Assembly (NCBI RefSeq): GCF_036785885.1
Contig: NC_092323.1
Location: 20,158,501 to 20,222,500, forward strand
Length of the DNA stretch: 64,000 nt
Direction of reading: 5' to 3'
DNA from: Coffea arabica
Taxonomy: Eukaryota; Streptophyta; Magnoliopsida; Gentianales; Rubiaceae
In this document: positions 35,401-49,774 of the stretch, in pieces
Layout of the letters: each line of letters starts with the position of its first letter
How positions within the stretch are numbered: position 1 is the first letter of the stretch
Program-made: the position numbers and the translations under genes
Notes under the pieces: model-generated
Told to the model about the DNA's origin: nothing
Database searches by the model: none
Seen by the model: only the letters and a program-made list of their open reading frames with translations

Positions 35401-35899
35401 TTCAACCAATCAAGCAAGGTAAATACCTAGGTCTTCCCATGGTGGTTACAAGGACCAAAGAACAGGTGTTTGGATTTATAAGAGACAACATCAAGAATAG
35501 GCTGAACAACTAGAAAAATAGACTTCGCAGTACAATAGGGAAAGAAGTGATGCTAAAGGCAGTCACTATGGCAATGCCAACATTTGCAATGTCATATTTC
35601 AAGCTGATAGCAAAATTATGCAAAAAAATTGCAAGGCTAATGGCAAACTACCGGTAGGGAGAAATAGGAGGGAGGAACAAAATACATTGGTGTTCCTAGA
35701 CTAAAATATAAAAAGAAAGGAAGAATGGAGGACTTGGATTCAAAAATCTCCAATGTTTTAATAAAGCTCTTCTTGGAAAGCAGGTTTGGAGATTGATTCG
35801 ATACCCAAATTCATTGGTTAGCAAGATTCTGAAAGCAAAATACTTCCCCAAGAACTATTCTTGATTGTAAAGTCCCTAAGAATTCATCTTGGTTCTGGC

Positions 35900-37140
35900 A
35901 AAGTATCATGATAGCAAGGGACATTGTCAAGAAAGGAACAATGAAGAGAGTAGGTATAGGCAAGAGCATCAATAGCTGGAAAGACAATTGGATCCCTAGC
36001 AATCCAAATGGAAGGCCAACTACTATGAGACCAGTGGATTGGGAAAAGCAAAAAGTGGGAGAGCTGATCACCAATTCAATAGGGTTGATGTTGAGAATAT
36101 TCTAAAGATTCCAATTAGTACTTCAAGAAGGACAGACAAACACCATTGGATGCACAATAGGAAAGGGGAGTTCACTGTGAAATCATGCTATAGAGGTCCG
36201 TTGAAGAAAGATGAGGAGAAGCAACAAGAAGGAACAGAGGAGGCAGGAACAAGCTTTGATGATTCCAATGCATAGATTTGGAAGGCTGTATGGGGACTGA
36301 ACACAAAGCACAAAATCAAGATCTTTATTTGGAAGTATATCATAGATACATTGCCAGAAAGAGAGGTAATATTCAAGAGAATAATGCAAGGATCTCTAAT
36401 TTGTGCAAGATGTGGAGAGCAAATGGAAACAGTAGAACATACACTGTTTCATTACCATCAAGCCAAGCAGACACAGCAACTAGCACCAATTCAGTGGGAT
36501 GAAGTTCAGAACCAAACTGACTATTTCAGGAAATGGTGGGTATCGGTAGCTTAAGCAAGAAGGAGAAGGGATGGCCAAAAACACTTGGCCTTGACTGCTA
36601 ACATCCTGTGGCAAATTGGAAGGACATAAATGACATAGAATTCAATGGCAAGCAAAAAGAAGGAATTAGGATAATTCAACGAGCAAGTAGTAAACGGATG
36701 CATGGAGTAAGAAGAAATTGTTAAAAGGGAGGAAAATAGAAGCACAATAGAAACAAGGGGGAGGAGGAAGGAAATAGTAAAGTGGAGAAGGAAGGAAATA
36801 GTGAAGGGGATAATACTGAACACCATGTAGCTATTGAAAACAACAAAAAGGCACATAAGTTGAGAATAGGAATTGTAGCTAAGCAGAATTGAGATCAAAT
36901 TCTAGCAGAATGCTAGTGGAGAGAAGCTCAAAACAAAAAGTAAAAGTGAGGCTGAAGCAATAAGATTAGCTCTGATTAAAGTAAGAGAGTAGCAGTCGCA
37001 GCCGGTTAGAATTATATGTGAAAAAAGGCAACTCATTGCTTTGATGAGTGCAAGAACAAGGAAAGACATCTAGATGTCTACATTGGAGGAAGATATCAAT
37101 GCACTAACTAGCTTGTTTCAATTGTGCTCCTTTTTGTGTA
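35900..37140 (+). pseudogene. LINE ORF2 C-terminal Cys/His (zf-RVT) and RNase H remnants
   Basis: HHWMHNRKGEFTVKSCYR near 36,140 and CARCGEQMETVEHTLFHY near 36,400 match the zf-RVT region. Near 36,950-37,120, EAIRLALIKVRE and following text match the RNase H module. Several stops are present. Confidence 0.65.
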
Positions 37141-37333
37141 GGAATTTCTGATAATATGGATCTATGTAATAGATTCAATTCAAATGCATTAGGTATATTT
37201 AGAGATAAGGAGAGAATTTTTGCTACTCCTTAAATGTCAAGGTACACTTTTGTAAAGATGATTGAACCGTTGCTCAAATACTGTAAAATTTAGTTAATTC
37301 AATAAAATCCTCTATCATTTCAAAAAAAAAAAA

Positions 37334-37559
37334 TCCTGCTTTGAAAAGTTACGAGGCAATGAAAAGATATATATTAAACATTACACCAATTCATTTAATC
37401 ATGGTGGTAAGAAATGTTGAAAAGAAACTCCAAAATTTCATATCGGTTTATTTTCTATTGACCATTAGATTAATCTTTATTTCATGCTCAAAGATGGGAA
37501 CTTGGGGCACTCTGGGTCTTGGGCCTTCAAAATCTAAAATTAATATTTATGATTGACTT
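37334..37559. other. LINE 3' flank
   Basis: No feature beyond the end of the poly(A) run is supported. Confidence 0.4.
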
Positions 37560-37800
37560 TTTCTATAGGCACCCGTTAATATACCTAACATTCATCTAAA
37601 CTATCATGTATATACATATATTAACAATTATTACATTATTTTGTATTTCTATATTTTTCCTATTTAATCTTATCTACCTGCTTTTATATTTATATACTTT
37701 CCTTAATTAATCTTACATTTTCAAAAATATGATAATTGAAATATATTTTAATGACTGTACTATATGCACCTGCTAGACAGACCCTTTATGACTTTAACAT
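37560..37800 (+). repeat. Short dispersed repeat, uninterrupted copy
   Basis: CACCCGTTAATATACCTAAC at the left and CTGCTAGACAGACC at the right match the two halves that flank the foldback at 19,246-20,956. It is probably a MITE-like family, with no coding frame. Confidence 0.55.
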
Positions 37801-38882
37801 AAATATTTTAACTATTAGTAATTATTGATAGGGGTTAATTCTAAGAAGATATGTCTTTTATTATAAATGGCAAGGTCCTTGTCAATTTAAATGTATCTAT
37901 TCAAAGAGATACTAATTCATTAAAGGCCTTTTGGAGTATTATAAATAAAAGGATTCAAAGAACATTCAATGACTTTTCACTCTTCTTCTCTTCTTGATCA
38001 AATGAAGTTCTATGAAATCATTCCAATTAGAGATCTTGAATTCAAATTCCCGTGCCCTCTTCCCAATTTCTTAAGTTCCATACTGTCTATTGCTGAAAAA
38101 AAAAAATAAGATACGACTCTTATCCCATTGGTTATCTTTAGTATTTGGCATGTGCATTATCATGAAATATTCTTTTTGCAATGGACTAAAGTCACATGTT
38201 TATAGCTTCAATCCACACCCTAATACATTAATGACTTGTACCACGAGCATTGATAACTTGTGTTATTAGTGTTAAAAGTTATATCAGATTTGGATTTAGG
38301 ATATAGAGGTATGAATTTAGTATCACCCTTTTTTTAATTGTGATTAGTTATGATCAGTGCAAGATATAAATAATTCATCAATGATGTTTTTACATATTAT
38401 TCATATTTACGTCATGAAACTATTGTATTCCAACCATTTAATTACCATATTAGTCTTTAAAGACTTATATATGTTAAGTTATTACAATGTGATAATATTC
38501 ATTATATAATATAATGATAAAAAAATAAAATAATAGGTATTCTTTGGGGTTGTATTTAAATTTTCTCATGAATATGATTATAAAACTATTCATATTCATT
38601 TTCAATTCAAGATGAAAAAAAAATGCAGCAATATATTTTTACATAAATGTTTTATTACTTTTTATCAAATTTAATAGATTTTACTATGTAATGATTAAAT
38701 TTACACTAATCAAAGTTACCATATATAGATAAAAAGATTAATTCAATTTATTAAAAAAAGATAGAAGTTGTTAGAAAAAAGTGAACTTATAAGTAAAATT
38801 GATTAGAAGAGAGTTAGATGAAAAATAGGTAAATTCCAAGTATTCATTGACCCATTAATTCTCTTCAATTAAATGTGCCACT

Positions 38883-38890
38883 TGCGCATG

Positions 38891-38927
<37 letters not shown>

Positions 38928-38976
38928 GTGTGTGTACACGCACGCACGCACACGTGCACACACACGCACATATATA
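38883..38976. repeat. Alternating purine-pyrimidine tract (TA, then GT/CA)
   Basis: A (TA)n run (38,894-38,926) is followed by CG/GT/CA alternation without a break for about 94 bp, a sequence type that can adopt Z-DNA or a cruciform. It has no gene role here. Confidence 0.8.
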
Positions 38977-39510
38977 AATATTATTTACACACAATATATG
39001 TGTATGTGTGTGTATATAATTCGAGAATTCAAGAATCAAATTTCAATATCCATTTCCAAAACTATTATACTAATTTTTAAAAATTGGATATAAATTAGTT
39101 TTTTTTAAATTCGGTTTTACCAATATCTGATATCCGACCTAGGCTAGTTATTCGGTTTTTTTTTTTTTTTTCTGAAAGTTGAACACCCCTATTTTCAAAC
39201 ATGATTTTCTTCTTATCTTTCTTTCATCCACATGTCCTAATCTAATTGAAAGTAATTATTAGTTTTTTATTTGATGGAAAAAAAGTAAGGGTTAAAAAAA
39301 TTTGGCCAAACCTAAGGCAGGTAAAATGCAAGCAACACTTCAATATATATAATAGCAAATTATCGGGATACTCACCTAACTTTTGAAATGATAAGTTTTC
39401 GCTACTCAACTTTTAAGAACATGAAGTTATTCGCTCAACTCCTAAACATGTATATTTTGAGTCATTCGATCTATTTCATCATCAAGTTGCCACATCTAAG
39501 AATTCTCATA

Positions 39511-39684
39511 AATCATGGAACATAAGCAAGATTCGGGATGTAGATTTGACAGTGAAAACAAATAGAAGGACCCAAAACATGTTTGGAAGTTGAATTAAAT
39601 CATGGAACATAAGCAAGATTTGGGATGTAGATTTGACAGTGAAAACAAATAGAAGGACCCAAAACATGTTTGGAAGTTGAATTA
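39511..39684 (+). repeat. 87-bp tandem duplication
   Basis: Two units starting AATCATGGAACATAAG are identical except for one or two bases. A partial third copy (CATGTTTGGAAGTTGAATTAA) follows to about 39,730. Confidence 0.9.
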
Positions 39685-40146
39685 ATAACTTCCAAAAATA
39701 TGCATGTTTGGAAGTTGAATTAATAACTTCTTACTCTTAAAATTTGAATGGCCAAAACATACAATTTCAAAAGTTTGATAGATAACCGGATGATTTGCTC
39801 CATTTACAAATATTCTCCTGCAAGCGCTCATTTTGACCAAATGGTATTGGTTTCTTTGTACAACAAGCACTAAAAAGCCCGCACGCCTTTTGTTTCTAAG
39901 TTAGGCCCAATATCAAATCCCCAGCCCAAATTTGGATCCGAAAGCAAAAAACCCTTCTGCCTCTTTCGTCTGAAAATGCAGAAGAAACCAACAGCTCTCC
40001 AAAATCTCTTTGATTCTCTCTGAAATATTTTACCAACGAATCAAATGTATTTTTCTTGTAATTAATATATGTACTCAAATATACAACTGCATAATTAAAA
40101 TTATTAAAAGTCTCAGGAAGCAAGAAAAATTGCATAGAATTCAAAA

Positions 40147-43100
40147 ATGGCTCCAAAGCAGAAGCAGATGAAGCCGACGCCGGCGGCGGCGACTCCGACA
40201 ATCGCGATAGAGGATCTTTTCACATCTCTTGATCGCCACATCCAGCGGTCTGAGTTTAATCAAGCCATCAAAGTTGCAGATCAAGGTGCAATTTTTTCTC
40301 CTTTTTTCCTTTGTTGGTTATGCAATGCTGATATTTGTGGAACATTTCGAACTTCGATCTGTTTATCATTTTTTTAACTTTTGATGCAGTGCTATCGGTT
40401 GCACCTAGTGACGAGGATGCTTTGCGATGTAAAGTTGTGGCGTTGATAAAAAATGATAAGATCGATCAAGCCTTGACGACAATTCAGGAATCTGCCAAGA
40501 AGTTTCCTGTGGATTTTAGCTTTTTAAAGGTAATTTATTTGCATTATCCAGTTTGTCTAAATTTTCCAGTGACTTCAGCTTCTTTTAGTGGGTGGAGTTG
40601 ACATAGCTCCCAATACGATTTATTTGTTGTATGTATTTGTATTGCATTTGTTTCAATCAATCTAAAATAATTTCTTTGCTCTTATGTCCCATCCTTCTAA
40701 TTACTAGACTTTTCATGAATTTCAATCTGAACTTGGTATCTATTGAAAGAAAAGCATAAAATCAATCCAGGAAAAAGGATTTGGGCTACATTTTAATAAA
40801 ATCATTAGCAAACATTCCGAAGAAGTAATTGATTGAACCAGAAACAGGAGCTCCACAGGCACTTCTCGAATTTCTAAAAGGAATAGTAAACTTCACCAAT
40901 TTTTATGGCCTCAACCATAATATAAAATGGAAGTTGATAAAGTATAATTCAAGTTCTTAAAATTATAAAACAAGTGGTGAATATGCAACATGTGACTTGC
41001 CTGAGGGAGATTCCTCTTATGTATGGTATCGCCTTAGACAACCACTATGTCTATGCCACTTTTCATAGAAAGTGTGTATACACGTAACAAAACGACTGTT
41101 CAAAAGTTGGTCTTTAATTCTTTACTGTTCAAAAAGCATAACTTGCCAATGTTGGCTTACTGTTAATTTTATTTAACCTGACGGTTTTAAACTTCTTAAC
41201 AATTTACTGGAGTGGCTGACGATGTTTATTACGTTACTTGTAACTTCTGGAAACGTTTAAACAACTTTGTTTTACCTGTAGAACAGAAGAAATAGATGAC
41301 AATTTCTGATTGGCTAGATTAACTTCCATCTCAATTTTTTCGGAGGAAGAGGGAAACTTGATGGAAGATCAGACAGTTTGTCGCGGGTCCAAGTTTACTT
41401 AGATTGACTGCATTTAGGATGATAATGTCCTGTCTGTCTTCCTAAACTTCGTTGGCTTCATATTTACATTTTTAATATGGATAACGCATATTAGTAAAGA
41501 CCACCTTGTGTGTCTTGCATGAGCTAATGACGCGAGTCTGCATAAGTCAATATTTGGTGGTTGTTGCATTCAGCATTGACATGTAGTTTTAGGTAGCTTT
41601 GGTTAGATGGGGAGGGGGTTATTGGCCGGAGTATAAACCTTTTCTCTTCCCCCTTTGGAGAATAACTTGTAGGATGATATATTTTGAGGTTAACTCATAA
41701 TGTCAGAGTTTTTACTTAGATACTCTGTCAGCCCGATTGATAATTTGATACCTTCATTTCCGGTCCAACCTGAAACAATATTGTGAGTGCGTGAATAAAC
41801 ATGCCAATCATGTTACATGCCTGCACAGGGCAATCCTACAGTTTCTGGAAAGCAGCTCTAGATATTGGTGCCACTGACTTTTTTCTTTATGAGAACATTT
41901 CAACTCATAGCAGTTAATATGAGGGTAGAATTGATAATTTTGCACAATCAGTATGATAATTTAATGAGATTGAAGGAGTAAAAATTGTTAAAACATTACA
42001 AGAAATACAGATGGTAATCCTGTCTGCCAACTGAGTATATTTCTTGGCTTTTCCTTCATTTGGAAATTTTAAATTTGATCCTTCATATGTTTGTCACTTG
42101 GCTGAGCTGTACAAGTAACTGTTTGTTCTTCTTTCTCTTGTCCTTCTATGTCTGTTCATGATTATATCCCATATTTAATTGACAAAAGCATTGCTTATAA
42201 GCTGTATATTATTGCATAGATTCTCTTATAACAATTCTAACAAGATTTCACTGTTGTATTTCCTCCTAACGCCTAACAGCCGAGTGATTTATCTCCTTTT
42301 AATTCTCAGGAATAGTTTTTTCCACTTGGTTCTTATAGATTATCTGAGCATGGGATGTTCTTTGTGAACATCATTTTTTCTAAAGTGGTAACTTTCCATT
42401 GAAATTTTTATGTTTTTAGATATTTCAAGATTTTGTGGTTTCCACTGAACCGGGTTGAATGTCTCTTGGATTTGCCTAATGTACTGAGAGCTTCAGTGAG
42501 TTGAGGCTGCACCTTTGCATTGGGAAATTAGAAAGATTGTCAGTAGGGCTTTTTTTTTTCTATCTGGTTTATGCTGATTAGATAAACAAGTGATTCAATT
42601 GATGCACTAGGTAGAATTTAGCCATTAGAAAGTGATTTCATATCTAGAGTAAGTAATTATAATCAAGTTTCCGAGTCACATCAAGGCCCTCCATGTTCAT
42701 TAGTTTTTAACTCCTGGAGTGTTGTAACAGAGATGCGGGTTGGGAAGCTGGTAAAATCTCTATGATCTGGCAAGAAAAGGAAATACATAGAACCATTTTA
42801 AGCAAGTCAAGCCAATTTTAGGTGGATACATCTGCAAGTTCAAACCAATGAGTACAGTTAATTGTAGAAATAGTGTTTTGCGTTAAACTTTGGGCCTTTA
42901 TTATTCTTCCCTTTCTATGTCCGATTACTATTGTAGCTGTCAAAATTTGCCTACATGTTTCCTTTACTTCAGACTTTTGCCATCTTTGGTTCTGGCTGGG
43001 GGAGGCATAAAGCTTTAGAATAGAGAAGCAGGTACACGATGTTGTTAACTAGGTACCATTTTAAAGTTAGATGTTTGGTTGATGAAGAATTATTTAAGAT

Positions 43101-46100
43101 AATTGTGGGCTCTGTTAAACTGGGGATATTCTGCTTTCCTGGAAAGAGAGGATGCTAAATATGTAAAAGGGACTGAGTCAATGCTGTAAATTACAAATGA
43201 ATTTTGTGTAATGCTTCACCTTTTTGCTTTTAGGTCTTGTTTTTCTGATAGTACATCTGTGATAAATCTTTTGTGTAGTTATTTTTAGTATGTGGATGGA
43301 CGATGATATCTTTTTCCTTGTTCAGATGGCATTATTAGCCCCCCTTTTTTTTTTCTAAATTTTCAATATTCCTCTGAAGGTAGATATTGCCCTTTTTTAC
43401 TGATCCTTTTTTTTTGGCTTCTTCTCTTTGGAAAGGCATACTGCTTGTATAGGCAAAATAAGCTGGAGGAAGCATTGGAGTCCTTGAAAGGACTGGAAGG
43501 GAGTACTGAGACTATGCTGTTAGAATCTCAGATTTTATATCGTCTGGGGAAAGTTGATGCTTGTGTGGATGTTTATCAGAAGCTCCTTAAGTCCAAAATT
43601 CAGTCATTAGAAATAAATGTTATAGCGGGTTTGGTTTCTGCTGGTAAAGCTAATGAAGTGCAAGGAGTGATGGACTCACTCAGAGTTAAAGCAACTAGCA
43701 GTTTTGAGTTGGCATATAACACAGCTTGCTCATTGATTGAAAGAGGCAAGTATAAGGATGCAGAGCAACTCCTGTTATCAGCTAGAAGGTCATGTCACTT
43801 TCTCAATTCTGAAGCTCATTTGCTCAATTAGACAATAGAGAGGGAAGTTGCTTCCATGAGTCTATATTTTCTTTCCATATTTTATGCCTTTAGAAGCTAG
43901 TTATTTATTGTCAGTGTGTTTGTGGATCAAAATCTGCTTTGACCTAAGTGGTAAAATGAAGATCTAGAGCTTAAGCAGGATTGTCTATCCCCTTTTATTA
44001 GTTATGATATCTTGTATTTTATGTCCCAAATTATTTGTCATGGTTTAGAAGGGACATAGAAATAGACAAATATTCTAATTTTGTCCTTCATACAATTCCA
44101 AAAGGAACATTAGACTCAGTTTCCAAATTAAATGGAACAAACCATTTTCACATTTAAAATTCCAAGAGCAACAAACAGTATCTGAATTTAGATTGAGGGG
44201 CAATCACAGAAAAATTATGTTGCTAGCCGGTCAAATAAGAAGTGTGTAAAGTAGTGTGCTAAATTAACCATGACAAATGAAAAGGAAAGGAGGGATTAGT
44301 AATGTTTATATTTTTCAAGCCAGACTAAAATATTCATATGTTAGTCTACCACTTGTTAAGCAAATTTGCAATACCATTATCAAGTTTTCTACACGAGTGA
44401 TGAAGAGACTGTAGCAGAGACCATGAAACATTGTAAAATCTAGTTCTTTTTATGCATTTAAGAAAGTAAACTACCTTGCTTTTTGTGTTTGCACTGTCTT
44501 GATGGTTATGATAGCAATAATCTTTTTCTTTTTTGTGGATTTATTGATGCTTGTTTGGTATGGATGGATAGTTTTGCTGTAATGATTTCTATGGATTGAG
44601 TGTAAAGATGCCAAAGTTTGCTCTAAATTCATTTCGTCTGCAAAGAGATGACAAGATTTTGCTAATCATGGTTTCTATGGGTTTACCTTTTTACTTGAGA
44701 CTTCTTAATGGGTGGACATTTTGTTTAAAATTGTCTACGGTAGGAAATCACAAGGCTGTATATTGATTTTTTTGTAACTGAGCCTTTTCTTCTTTGTAAT
44801 TGTTTCTAAACAGATTAGATGAGATTTTGCTAATCATCCTTTCTAGTGGTTTATCAATTCACTTCAAAGCCTTTTTAAGGGTCTGTCTATTTTAGGAAAC
44901 AGTTTGCTGTATCTGTAACTATTTAAACTTTTATGTGTTAATGTTGCCAAAATAGTTCCTGATGTGTTCATGAAATTCTTTTGTTCGCAAAAGTAAAATT
45001 GAATTAGGTGCTGACTTAGATTTGGTGACTTTTCAGGCTAAAAAAAGCATACTGATTTATTTGACTTCTAGATCAGGACTAAAAGTCAGAAATCTGTCCT
45101 TTTTATTATTCATACTTGCAGGACTCTTGAAAATTTTGGCCAAACTGCTACCCCCAAAATGTTTAAATATTGTGAAAACGTATAGCACCAATTAGCAATT
45201 TCTCCTTTTGTACGCTTGCTTCTACCAAATTTTTTATCTGGTGTTGTATTTTATTGCCTTGTATGTGTTGATTAAGATTTTGTCTTTCTTTCTTTATTTC
45301 TTTTTATAAGAGGTATCCTTTTGAAGAAGCAAGTTCACTTGAATTGGTTACCTTTCCTATATTATCACCTACATAGCTGCTCTATAATTTGTTAGCCATT
45401 GGAGGCTGTATAGGAGCTACAGTTGCAATATAATTGATAGTATCTATTATGTTCTTGGAATACTTTTATTGTTGAGACTTCGTTGGCATCGTTGTTTCTA
45501 GTGATCCATTTTCTTGAGAAGGTTTTTTGTTCCTTGAATTCCCTTTATTGCAGTTGCTTCTACAAAGTTGTCTCATTTCTGCTTGTACTGGCTTGTAGGC
45601 TAGTGCAAATAGCTTAACTTATGCTGTAAATATTTTGGTGAACAAATGAAGACACAACTCATTATATGGCATAATTCTGTTACAGTAAAATTTGTTTTTG
45701 GTTCACTGTTCCAGCATCCATTACTTGAAATTAGGGTTATGTGGAGTCAGCAGGTTTACTATGTGGCTGAATTTGATAGTATAGAGCAAGGTTAGCTATA
45801 CACCAAGTATTGCTTGCGTTTGTTGTAATTTATGTTGCAGGGAAGGGATAGAATATGCTGAGTTCTACTGTAGCTTTTGCCTGCATTGATTCTTGCATAG
45901 TCATTTAAGTCTTATCTTCCTTACCTTGTACCAGCATGCTGTGGCTTTGTGTAGCTTTCACTTCATTTTTCATCTGATATCGTGTTTACTTTAAGTACTT
46001 TGGGTTCCACTAAATTTGTCCATTCATTTTCGCAGAATTGGGCAAGAAACTCTAATGGATGAGAACTTTGCTGATGATGAGATAGAAAATGAGTTAGCAC

Positions 46101-47597
46101 CTATAGCTGTTCAATTAGCATATGTTCAGCAAGTAAGATGATTTCTAGAGAAGTATTTGATTTTTCTGTGGTAGAGACATCTATTAAGGTAACTCGGTAT
46201 TCTCCAACAGATGCTAGGAAACACACAAGACGCGCTTGTATCTTATACTGATATTATCAAAAGAAACCTGGCAGATGAATCATCGCTTGCTGTGGCAATA
46301 AACAATCTTATTGCTTTGAAGGGTCCTAAAGATGTGTCTGATGGACTGAGAAAACTTGATAGGCTAATTGAGAAAGGTGATGGAACACAAAGCTATAAGC
46401 TTACTCATGGACTTGACCTAAAGCTCTCAACAATGCAAAGAGAGGCATTATACACTAACCGTATGCTGCTACTGCTTCATTCTAATAAGTTGGATCAGGT
46501 AACATGTTTAGGAACTTGCATTGATCAGATTCTTGTTAACAGCATAATGAATTACACGTGTTGTTCATTTAATGGTTCCCCGATCATCTGTATAACACAT
46601 ATTAGTTGAAAAACTGCAGGCTCGTGAACTAGTTACTGCGCTACCTGGCATGTTTCCTCTCAGTGTAATGCCTGTTCTTCTTCAAGCTGCTATGCATGTG
46701 AGAGAAAATAAGGCAGGCAAAGCTGAGGAAATACTGGGGCAGTTCGCAGAAAAGTTCCCTGAGAAGTCCAAGGTTATCCTGCTTGCAAGGGCACAGATTG
46801 CAGCTGCTGCGGGTCACCCCCAAGTTGCTGCTGAGTCTTTGGCAAAAATAGCTGATATCCAGCACATGCCTGCCACTGTGGCCACGATCGTGTCTCTCAA
46901 AGAACGAGCTGGAGATATTGATGGTGCTGAGGCAGTGTTTGATTCCTCAATTAGATGGTGGTCAAATGCCATGACTGAAGACAACAAGCTTGATATCATC
47001 ATGCAAGAGGCTGCTGCTTTTAAGCTTAGGCATGGGAGGAAAGAAGAGGCAGCACGCCTCTACGAGGAATTGGTCAAAAGCCATGGGAGTGTGGGAGCTT
47101 TGGTTGGCTTAATCCAAACTGTTGCCCATGCTGATATTGAAAAAGCGGAAACTTATGAAAAGCAGCTTAAACCGCTACCTGGTTTGAAGGCAGTTGATGT
47201 GGATGGCTTAGAAAAAACTTCTGGAGCTAAGCCTGTTGAGAGCGGTCCCACTGCAGGTATAGCTGAAGCATATGATGCCAAAACCAAGGAGAAAACGAAG
47301 AAGAAGAGGAAGAGAAAGCCGAAGTACCCAAAAGGTTTCGACCCGGCAAATCCAGGTCCTCCCCCAGATCCAGAAAGGTGGCTACCTAAGAGGGAAAGAT
47401 CGAGTTACAGACCCAAAAGAAAGGACAAGCGAGCTGCTCAAATTCGAGGTTCTCAGGGTGCAGTGGCTAAGGAGACAGCCACAAATGTCAATTTGAAATC
47501 AACCCAAACTTCTAGTTCCAAAGGATCTTCACAGAATGCTAATGCTGAGCAATCTAAACCTTCGTCCAAGTCATCGAGGAGGAAGTCGCGTAACTAA
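40147..47597 (+). CDS. SRP72: Signal recognition particle subunit SRP72, 6 exons
   Basis: SRP72 binds 7S RNA together with SRP68 in the cytosolic particle that targets secretory proteins to the ER. Exons with GT-AG borders: 40,147-40,285; 40,390-40,529; 43,436-43,788; 46,036-46,132; 46,211-46,498; 46,620-47,597. All phases agree and give 664 codons, about the length of other plant SRP72 proteins. The N-terminal two thirds are TPR-like helical repeats (IEDLFTSLDRHIQRSEFNQA, then YRQNKLEEALESLKGLEG). The last 130 residues are Lys-rich and hold the RNA-binding motif (YPKGFDPANPGPPPDPERWL), followed by a Ser/Lys tail ending SRRKSRN. Introns 2 and 3 are long (2.9 and 2.2 kb). No lesion was seen, so it is probably functional. 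Confidence 0.96.
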
Positions 47598-49774
47598 TTG
47601 GATCAACAGCTGCTGTTTCTTAGTTTTCAGGAGACTGGAAAAGTTTCCTGATTTTGTAGTCTATATGAATTATGGTTAAAGATTTTTTTTTTCTGGCTGG
47701 ATCATCAGCCTCTGCAACCTAGGAATTCATCAGGTCATTCACCAGCTGTTGATCTGCACTGGGCAGTTAAAATTTGCTGCCAGGGCACTTTTTATGTTAC
47801 CTTTTAATGATTTTTGTTTTATATATTTTTTTGAGCTTCTTTTTTTAATGACTTGACAGCCGAAGAGATTCGATTCCCTCATTTCCCAGTAATTGTTTCT
47901 TCTCTTCAACTGTGAGGAAAAGGGTAGACATGTTCATTTGTCAAGGAATCAAATTCATTTTATACTATAAAGGAATAACCTTATAATCAACATTAAGTTT
48001 TCATAAGCCAATAACAAATTAATTTTCCAAACAACCATCTGTGCTGAGTTGGATAGTTCTTCTATAAGTTATCTTATTTAGTTCCAATTTCTTTATTTAC
48101 TATATTTTTCTATCGTTGGGTTAAACAAAGCAATCACCTTCATCATGTGTCTCTCTTAGTTTGGATTAAAATCTTCAACATTAGTTGGTTGAATTCAATT
48201 TAATAGCATCTTTTACTTTCTTCCTTAAATAAAATGACATTAATGTTTTATGGTCTCCCAATGACAATTTCTTTGTTAATAGTTCATTAGAGTACATCAC
48301 AATACACAGGGTTTTAACTTTTGACCAACTTAATAAGTAACTAAGCCTAGTAATCTAAAACTTATTTAGATTAATTATACTAGAAACCACTATTTTGTTT
48401 GTGGAGGAAAGCAAATCGAGTGCAAGTAGAAGAACATTTTAATGCACATCACCCTAATATTGCTAGTTTTCGAGGAGAAGAGCTTTGCCCTATCATAAAC
48501 ACATTTGTTCATAAATTATTGACACTATTAAATGTTTTCAGTAATTAGAGTCTACTATGAGAGCTTATCAAATAAATCATTTTGAGTCTCGAATAGATAA
48601 AATGTAACTATGATAAAAGTTCAATGGGTTTAGTGCATTTAACCCTAATTTAAAATTCCTCAATTAACCTCTCGTTTCCTCAACTTTCAAAAATAGGCAA
48701 GTAATTTAAGACCTCACATTTATACAACCTTTGTTAAGCCACCAAAGAAGAGACCATAAATAATTACAAAAGAAAACTCTTAATCACAAAAGAAATGTAC
48801 TATGATACGGTTATAAGCACTAAATAAATGAATCTATTTAGAACTTTATAACTTGACCGTAAATGCGACCAATTTTAACTAGTCTATAGAAGACGGGTAT
48901 ACAAAATGCTAAGAAAGTTGGAATAAAAGGTGTCGATAATTGTTCTCCTTTGATTAAATTAGACTAATACCTATATTGGTAGAATTTTTATAGTACTTTA
49001 ACTCTCCTTGCAATATTTCCAAATTTAAACCCTAGGCTATAAACTCAAATTTTTTTTTGTGAGAAAATTTAATTTTTCATCCACAAGAGACTTGGTTGGA
49101 GGTATTTCCTTGTTTACATGTAATATCTAAACTAGATGTCTGTTTACTTAAATGAATAACACGAAAATAAGTCATAAATGCTTATAACCTGACCTTCTTG
49201 TGGCCTGAGTGCTATTCTTCAAAACAGAAAAATCAACCTGTCAATAACTTCCTTTCTCCCACAATTTGGCATGTGCCACCACCACTTAATATGTATCAAG
49301 AACCAATGACATGTGTTATAATTTTGTCTGTCCAATGCTGACTCATCACTTTTCTTGACCATATGAATAGCCTTTCCTCTTTTATTTTAAACATTAATAC
49401 TGAAAAATCATCCACACAATTCTGTAAGAAATGTGAGGAGAGCAAGCAAACAAGTGGAGAAATGAAACAACAACATCTAGAAAGCAAGAAGGACAAGGAG
49501 ATACCAAATAGAGGTAAGTTTCGAGACAAGAACATGCTAATTTATGCTGTGTAAATATTGCATTCATATTACTACGATATGACTACCTGCATATTACACA
49601 TTGAGTGTACAGTTTTAGATCTACATCCATAATAGTAGATATGCTAGTCTCATGTTAAAATCTGATCAAGTAAAATTAATAATTGTTACTCTTGAATGGT
49701 TAAAAACTACTATAAAGCATGCTCTTATTTTGTTTAAATGCTATATTGTCGTTTAAGATGAATATGCTAAATTG
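47598..49774. other. SRP72 3' flank and intergenic
   Basis: The SRP72 3' UTR lies in the first few hundred bases. The rest is AT-rich, and the short frames near 49,300-49,550 show no domain. Confidence 0.5.

Larger units (their letters stand above)
31401..37333 (+). mobile_element. Decayed L1-type LINE
   Basis: The order is ORF1 with a gag-like domain and zinc knuckle, apurinic-type endonuclease, reverse transcriptase, Cys/His domain, RNase H remnant and a 3' poly(A) (37,322-37,333), which is the plant L1 plan. Stops and frameshifts occur throughout, so it cannot move on its own. The 5' boundary is a guess, and I could not find a convincing target-site duplication. Confidence 0.85.
37801..40146. 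other. Intergenic, repeat-bearing, SRP72 promoter side
   Basis: AT-rich and without a gene. It holds the purine-pyrimidine alternation at 38,883-38,976 and the 87-bp duplication at 39,511-39,684. The last 250 bp are the SRP72 leader and promoter; no clear TATA box can be placed. Confidence 0.5.

Noticed and set aside
39896-40201. 101-codon minus-strand frame over the SRP72 start
   Set aside because: It is antisense to exon 1 and the leader of SRP72, and composition-driven.
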